A DNA stretch of 9,919 nucleotides. It comes from Clostridium sp. CAG:590. Lineage in GTDB: Bacteria; Bacillota; Clostridia; Lachnospirales; Lachnospiraceae. The position numbers were made by a program, and so were the translations under genes. Numbering within the stretch: the first letter of the stretch is position 1; the number at the start of each line of letters is the position of its first letter. The notes below the pieces were generated by a model. That model was given only the letters and a program-made list of their open reading frames with translations, had not been told where the DNA came from and searched no databases. The stretch lies in contig HF987878.1 in NCBI GenBank assembly GCA_000431135.1, positions 1 to 9,919 of the forward strand. Direction: 5' to 3'. Of the stretch, positions 7,258 through 9,919 are shown one piece after another.

Positions 7258-7452
7258 ATGAAAAGGAAAAAGAGCTTTCTGAAAAAGATAACTCTGTTGT
7301 TCGTTTTTTTCTTGTTTATTCATGTAGGACATACATTTGTAACTAATGATGCGGTCAGGCTACCGGAAAAGTTACAAGGTTTTGGAACCATAAAACAGGA
7401 AGAACATCCCATTGCAAGTGATGAGCATGGATGGGAACTGACGGAACAATAG
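7258..7452 (+). CDS. Small membrane-anchored or exported protein, unknown, possibly truncated
   Basis: A 64-residue frame whose ATG directly follows the preceding stop (TAGATG) and has CGGAG 9 bases upstream. The product begins MKRKKSFLKK, then a hydrophobic core ITLLFVFFLFI (about 11-21) and HVGHTF, so it is a signal peptide or single membrane anchor with the rest outside the cell. No lipobox is evident. The exported part (residues 30-64) holds RLPEKLQGFGTIKQEEHP and ends HGWELTEQ. I do not recognise a family. One frame over, an open stretch from 7431 to 7556 (starting MGTDGTIGACLNRAIEKNK) begins just as this one ends, so a single-base loss may have cut a longer protein of about 105 residues. 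Position suggests it belonged to the operon of the lost sigma factor. Confidence 0.5.
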   Translation: MKRKKSFLKKITLLFVFFLFIHVGHTFVTNDAVRLPEKLQGFGTIKQEEHPIASDEHGWELTEQ

Positions 7453-7640
7453 GAGCATGTTTAAACAGGGCAATCGAAAAAAATAAGATTATTATACAAA
7501 GTAAAGCAGAATTTTCTGGTGAGATTGTAATAAACAAAAAACTTATGAGTTGCTAGAGATAAACAAAACTAGAAAAGGCTTATAAATAGGGAAAATTATT
7601 AAACGCACCAATATGGTGACACTCAAATATGAGGTGGTGC
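7453..7640 (+). other. AT-rich intergenic stretch
   Basis: No gene is supported here apart from the possible frame continuation to 7556 described for the preceding protein. Near its right end GCACCA (about 7612-7617) and TGGTGC (7635-7640) form an interrupted inverted repeat just before the XRE promoter, a possible operator. Confidence 0.3.
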
Positions 7641-7669
7641 TTGATGTTTTGAGTAGATTATAGGATACT
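7641..7669 (+). promoter_or_regulatory. Candidate promoter of the XRE regulator
   Basis: TTGATG (7641-7646), a 17-base spacer and GATACT (7664-7669), each matching four of six consensus bases, lie 44 bases before the ATG. GCACCA/TGGTGC arms directly upstream could be a regulator site. Confidence 0.4.
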
Positions 7670-7713
7670 AATATCACATCTGCAGATGAAAAAATGAAAG
7701 GAGCAGATTTGAT

Positions 7714-8559
7714 ATGGTCGAATTTGGCGAACAACTGAGGAAAGCGAGGGAAGAAAAGGGAATGACTCAACAATCTCTTGCGGAACAATTATATGTAACA
7801 AGACAGTCTGTATCCAGATGGGAGTGTGGAGATAGGTACCCAGATTTACTTACAACAAAGAAAATCTCGCAAATCTTAGAGGTAAGTCTTGATGACCTAT
7901 TATCTGGAAAAGAAATGAAGAAAGTAGTAGAAAGAAATCCTGTAATTGAGAGCAAAGCAGCAAATAATGTCATGATAGGTTTATATGCTTGTATAGTTTT
8001 TTCATTCGTGGCAACAATGATCGATATTATCATTAGGTTCCCATTGCAATCAGAATATATTGATTATAGTGATATTGAGCTTATTGTAATCAATGTATTA
8101 GGTCTTGTGATTCAATCAGTATTTTTTGCTTATGGATTGGTTCATTCATTAAGAGGTAGCTTATCACCAAAAAGAATGGGAATTGTTATTGCTTCATTTT
8201 TTTCATCCATGTGCATTACGAGCTCTACTAATATTCCCAAAGATACAACATGGCAGATGTTAATATTAGTAATCATTTTGATTATTCCAAGTGTAGTAGG
8301 AGCAGTTACGTCAATTCTTTTCTTTATATGTGGAAGAAATCATAAGAGATTACCGGTTTTGGTGTATTTATCATCCATCTTTGGAATTGTTAGAATTTTG
8401 TTATCAATTATTCAGACAATCTATTATTCAAATCAACCGGTATCGATGAATACTACAATCGGTATGTTGCTGAAAATATCTATTTATGGTCTGATTATAT
8501 ACCAGACAAATGTATTATGTAAGAAGAGAATGAATGCAGTGGCAGTAGATGAGCAATAG
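7714..8559 (+). CDS. XRE-family regulator with a multi-spanning membrane domain
   Basis: A 281-residue protein with an N-terminal Cro/C1-type helix-turn-helix (about 5-62; MTQQSLAEQLYVTRQSVSRW is the core, and the following EVSLDDLL is typical of Firmicute XRE proteins) joined by a short charged linker to a membrane domain with about six hydrophobic segments (roughly 86-107, 120-143, 155-171, 181-205, 214-237, 247-268). Such proteins are common in Clostridia, and the domain order implies DNA binding at the inner face of the membrane, perhaps in response to envelope stress or a membrane signal; no ligand is known. AAAGGAG lies 10 bases before the ATG. The frame is intact. Its TAG at 8557-8559 is followed in the same frame by a carboxypeptidase remnant, so its last residues could be altered by the joint. 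The target is not visible; autoregulation is the simplest guess. Confidence 0.85.
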   Translation: MVEFGEQLRKAREEKGMTQQSLAEQLYVTRQSVSRWECGDRYPDLLTTKKISQILEVSLDDLLSGKEMKKVVERNPVIESKAANNVMIGLYACIVFSFVATMIDIIIRFPLQSEYIDYSDIELIVINVLGLVIQSVFFAYGLVHSLRGSLSPKRMGIVIASFFSSMCITSSTNIPKDTTWQMLILVIILIIPSVVGAVTSILFFICGRNHKRLPVLVYLSSIFGIVRILLSIIQTIYYSNQPVSMNTTIGMLLKISIYGLIIYQTNVLCKKRMNAVAVDEQ

Positions 8560-8781
8560 AATAATGCAGATACTTCTAAATGTTCTCGTGATGATGTTTA
8601 TAACTTGTTACTGGATAATTCATATAAATACGGATTTATTCAAAGATATCCGTCTGGAAAGACAAGCATTACAGGAGTTGCTAATGAATCGTGGCATTAT
8701 CGCTATGTGGGAAGAGAAGCAGCAGAGGAGATTCATCAGAGTGGATTGTGCTTGGAAGAATATGTGGAAAATCTTAAATAG
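8560..8781 (+). pseudogene. C-terminal remnant of a VanY-type D-Ala-D-Ala carboxypeptidase (M15)
   Basis: Directly after the XRE stop codon, in the same frame, 73 codons without a usable start match the end of M15B D,D-carboxypeptidases, which trim the terminal D-alanine from cell-wall peptides. Diagnostic stretches are NSYKYGFIQRYPSGKTSITG, then ESWHYRYVG, which carries the catalytic Glu and a zinc-ligand His (usually EPWHFRYVG), and LCLEEYVENL before the TAG at 8779-8781. The N-terminal half with the signal anchor and the SxHxxGxAxD zinc site is absent, so no activity is possible. Codons within the remnant remain free of stops, so the loss is relatively recent. A frame shifted by one (8549-8791) is open by chance and has no such similarity. 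The joint lies at about 8555-8575. Confidence 0.85.
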
Positions 8782-8794
8782 CATAAAATGATAG

Positions 8795-8829
8795 AAAGGT
8801 CTGTAACATGAAGATGTTATGGGCCTTTT
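8795..8829 (+). terminator. Rho-independent terminator after the carboxypeptidase remnant
   Basis: AAAGGTCTGTAACAT (8795-8809) and ATGTTATGGGCCTTT (8814-8828) pair over 15 bp with three G-U wobbles around a GAAG loop, followed by T-rich bases. It is 13 bases after the remnant's stop and now ends XRE transcription. Confidence 0.8.
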
Positions 8830-8849
8830 GTTATGAACGCATCTTAGGA

Positions 8850-8900
8850 AATTCTTAATGATTTCTCAACCGTTTCAAAGGAAATAAGAATTAAAGAATT
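8850..8900. repeat. Inverted and direct repeats upstream of the antitoxin promoter
   Basis: AATTCTTA (8850-8857) and TAAGAATT (8885-8892) are exact inverted copies; AAGAATT then repeats in direct orientation at 8894-8900, 8 bases after its copy at 8886. This is a plausible binding site for a regulator, either the antitoxin or a response regulator from a lost operon. Confidence 0.35.
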
Positions 8901-8928
8901 CACATTACGGTAAAATTTTTGAATGACA

Positions 8929-8957
8929 TTGATTTTATAGCAATAAACGGGTATAAT
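8929..8957 (+). promoter_or_regulatory. Sigma-A promoter of the toxin-antitoxin operon
   Basis: TTGATT (8929-8934), a 17-base spacer and a perfect TATAAT (8952-8957) lie 40 bases before the antitoxin ATG. This is one of the two strongest promoters in the window. Confidence 0.8.
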
Positions 8958-8997
8958 ATGATTAGAATATTACTATCAAAAACAAGGAGGCATTGTT

Positions 8998-9264
8998 ATG
9001 AATATTAGACCATCAGCAGCAATTCGTCAGAATTATAATGAGATTGCAGAAATGTGCAGAAAAACAGCAGAGCCTGTTTTCCTTACAAAAAATGGAGAAG
9101 GGGATCTGGTTGTCATGGATATCGAAACATACAACAGAAGAGAGAAAATGCTAGGGCTCCGTGAGGAACTGCTCGCCGTAGAAGAAGACAGAATGGCAGG
9201 AAGAACCGGAACAACGGTGGATGAATTAGATGCATACCTTGATGACATAATCGAAGAGGTGTAG
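8998..9264 (+). CDS. Type II toxin-antitoxin antitoxin, Phd/YefM family
   Basis: An 88-residue antitoxin. In this family the N-terminal half dimerises and binds the operon's operator, and the C-terminal tail wraps and blocks the toxin. Visible are the YNEIAEMCRKTAEPVFLTKN core (about 13-32), the GEGDLVVMDIETYN strand-helix (33-46) typical of Phd/YefM proteins, and an acidic C-terminal tail (DELDAYLDDIIEEV) suited to bind a basic toxin. AAGGAGG lies 7 bases before the ATG, behind a strong promoter, so it should be well expressed. The partner toxin starts 3 bases after its stop but is broken by a duplication. The antitoxin frame is fully intact. Repression of its own promoter is expected from the family. 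Confidence 0.92.
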   Translation: MNIRPSAAIRQNYNEIAEMCRKTAEPVFLTKNGEGDLVVMDIETYNRREKMLGLREELLAVEEDRMAGRTGTTVDELDAYLDDIIEEV

Positions 9265-9312
9265 TCTATGGCAGATAATAAAACATATAAGGTGATAGTA
9301 TCTGACCGTGCA

Positions 9313-9392
9313 AAGCAGATGCCTGGAACTCATATCCGATCTATGGCACAGGTCAATAAGGAGGCTGCCAGCGACAAGAAAAAAGAGATTGT
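9313..9392 (+). repeat. First copy of the toxin-internal direct repeat
   Basis: 80 bases matching 9402-9481 with six substitutions and no gaps. Relative to the second copy it changes L to P and F to S at positions expected to be hydrophobic (MPGTHIRSMAQ against MLGTHIRFMAQ), so this copy looks the more decayed. Confidence 0.92.
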
Positions 9393-9401
9393 TCAATCAG
9401 T

Positions 9402-9481
9402 AAGCAGATGCTTGGAACTCATATCCGATTTATGGCACAGGTCAATAAAGATGCGGCCAGGGACAAGAAAAAAGAGATTGT
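9402..9481 (+). repeat. Second copy of the toxin-internal direct repeat
   Basis: Begins 9 bases after the end of the first copy, giving an 89-bp period. It joins smoothly to the toxin's C-terminal part (KKKEIVTALRSLSKMP), so this is the copy still in register with the rest of the gene. Confidence 0.92.
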
Positions 9482-9674
9482 AACGGCACTGCGGTCATTA
9501 TCGAAAATGCCACAGCGTTTTCCGTTCTTTGAAGAAATGTATATACCACCCAACAAGTATCACAAGATGTTCGTAGAAAAATGGTACCTAATTCTTTATC
9601 AGATTCAGGATGATACCGTGTATGTGGATTATATTCTTGACTGCAGAAGAGATTATAGTTGGTTGGTGCATTAA

Positions 9675-9747
9675 GAACCTTTTTATGAAATATAATTGCG
9701 CTAACCATATATGGAATTTGGAATATCCCATGGATTGTGTTTGATAG
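9675..9747 (+). other. Short unassigned stretch between toxin remnant and recombinase remnant
   Basis: No gene, terminator or promoter is recognised. One frame is open through it (ending VFDRDQPVMKRM at about 9773), but it resembles nothing I know and has no start signal. Confidence 0.3.
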
Positions 9748-9919
9748 AGACCAACCCGTAATGAAACGCATGTAGTGGAACAATCAGAGTTCCCTGTATA
9801 TGAGGGAATCCATGAAGCAATTATTTCTGAGGATGACTAGAATCTTGCACAGGAGAAACGCTCTAAAAATAATTACAGAAGAGAAAAAATTCATAATCCG
9901 GAGCATGCACATATTTTGT
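9748..9919 (+). pseudogene. Fragment of a large serine recombinase with an in-frame stop, continuing past the window
   Basis: In one frame the end of the window reads RPTRNETHVVEQSE, FPVYEGIHEAIISEDD, stop, NLAQEKRSKNNYRREK, IHNPEHAHIL. This matches the part of large serine recombinases between the recombinase domain and the zinc ribbon, where TRNE..VV, G.HEAIIS and the HAHILSG leading into the CxxC zinc site are usual. These enzymes excise and integrate transposons and phages. The catalytic resolvase domain is missing: stops at 9742-9747 close the frame upstream and the preceding DNA does not match. The TAG at 9838-9840 sits where the family usually has Trp (DDW), so a single G-to-A change explains it. 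The remnant is non-functional. Its 3' part lies outside the window. Confidence 0.82.

Larger units (their letters stand above)
9268..9674 (+). pseudogene. RelE/ParE-type toxin gene broken by an 89-bp internal duplication
   Basis: The partner of the Phd/YefM antitoxin. It begins MADNKTYKVIVSDRAKQM, a normal toxin N-terminus, 3 bases after the antitoxin. An approximately 80-bp segment is then repeated with an 89-bp offset, which is not a multiple of three; the frame from 9268 therefore ends at 9483 after 71 residues, while the true C-terminal part continues in another frame to 9674 (TALRSLSKMPQRFPFFEE, YHKMFVEKWYLILYQIQDD, VDYILDCRRDYSW). Removing 89 bp restores one frame of 105 residues, the usual length for the family. 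RelE/ParE toxins cut mRNA at the ribosome or block gyrase; which applies is not clear. The 3' frame could start at the ATG at 9408 but lacks a ribosome binding site and the first strand. The toxin is probably inactive as it stands. Confidence 0.85.

Noticed and set aside
8549..8791. An 80-residue frame starting at an ATG that overlaps the XRE stop codon
   Set aside because: It is out of frame with the strong VanY-type similarity encoded by the same DNA and its translation resembles nothing.
9313..9481. A CRISPR-like or satellite repeat
   Set aside because: There are only two long copies lying within a coding gene, without spacers or cas genes.
9408..9674. The 88-residue 3' toxin frame as an independent gene
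   Set aside because: It lacks a ribosome binding site and the N-terminal strand of the toxin, and is explained by the 89-bp duplication.
1..9919. tRNA, rRNA or riboswitch genes
   Set aside because: I scanned for cloverleaf ends, conserved rRNA stretches and long structured leaders by eye and saw none; a covariance-model search would be decisive.

Overview
The window looks like chromosomal DNA of a low-to-moderate GC Firmicute, most likely a gut Clostridium of the Lachnospiraceae type. This is inferred from strong AGGAGG-type ribosome binding sites, TTGACA/TATAAT-type promoters, and the style of the housekeeping proteins and of the TraX, XRE-membrane and serine-recombinase sequences. No ribosomal RNA or other definitive taxonomic marker is present.

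The left half (about 1-5184) is ordinary core genome. A nitroreductase runs leftward from a near-consensus promoter. Divergent from it, a one-domain rhodanese is followed by a co-directional run of housekeeping genes: an RlmL-type THUMP 23S rRNA guanine-N2 methyltransferase, the XTP/dITP pyrophosphatase RdgB, a YfcE/MJ0936-type metallophosphoesterase, and the Fe-S rRNA uracil-C5 methyltransferase RlmD. The set is centred on rRNA modification and nucleotide-pool cleaning. The spacing suggests one operon from rlmL to rlmD.

The right half (about 5185-9919) is AT-richer and is a patchwork of accessory genes, most of them broken. Left to right it holds: a hairpin after rlmD; a small unknown gene running out of frame into the last part of a DNA cytosine-5 methyltransferase; a small unknown gene; a perfect 14-bp bidirectional terminator; a leftward TraX-family membrane protein; an ECF-type sigma factor cut off after region 2 and joined to what looks like the tail of a membrane protein; a small membrane-anchored protein; an intact XRE regulator with about six membrane segments; the last 70 or so codons of a VanY-type D,D-carboxypeptidase, in the same frame just after the regulator's stop; a terminator; a Phd/YefM antitoxin with a good promoter; its RelE/ParE-type toxin, broken by an 89-bp internal tandem duplication; and a large serine recombinase fragment carrying an in-frame TAG and running off the right edge.

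I see no convincing new biological system. The notable pattern is repeated gene-to-gene deletion joints in under 5 kb next to a core operon. That suggests the decayed remains of one or more integrated elements, with an intact antitoxin retained beside a toxin that could in principle be restored by loss of one repeat.
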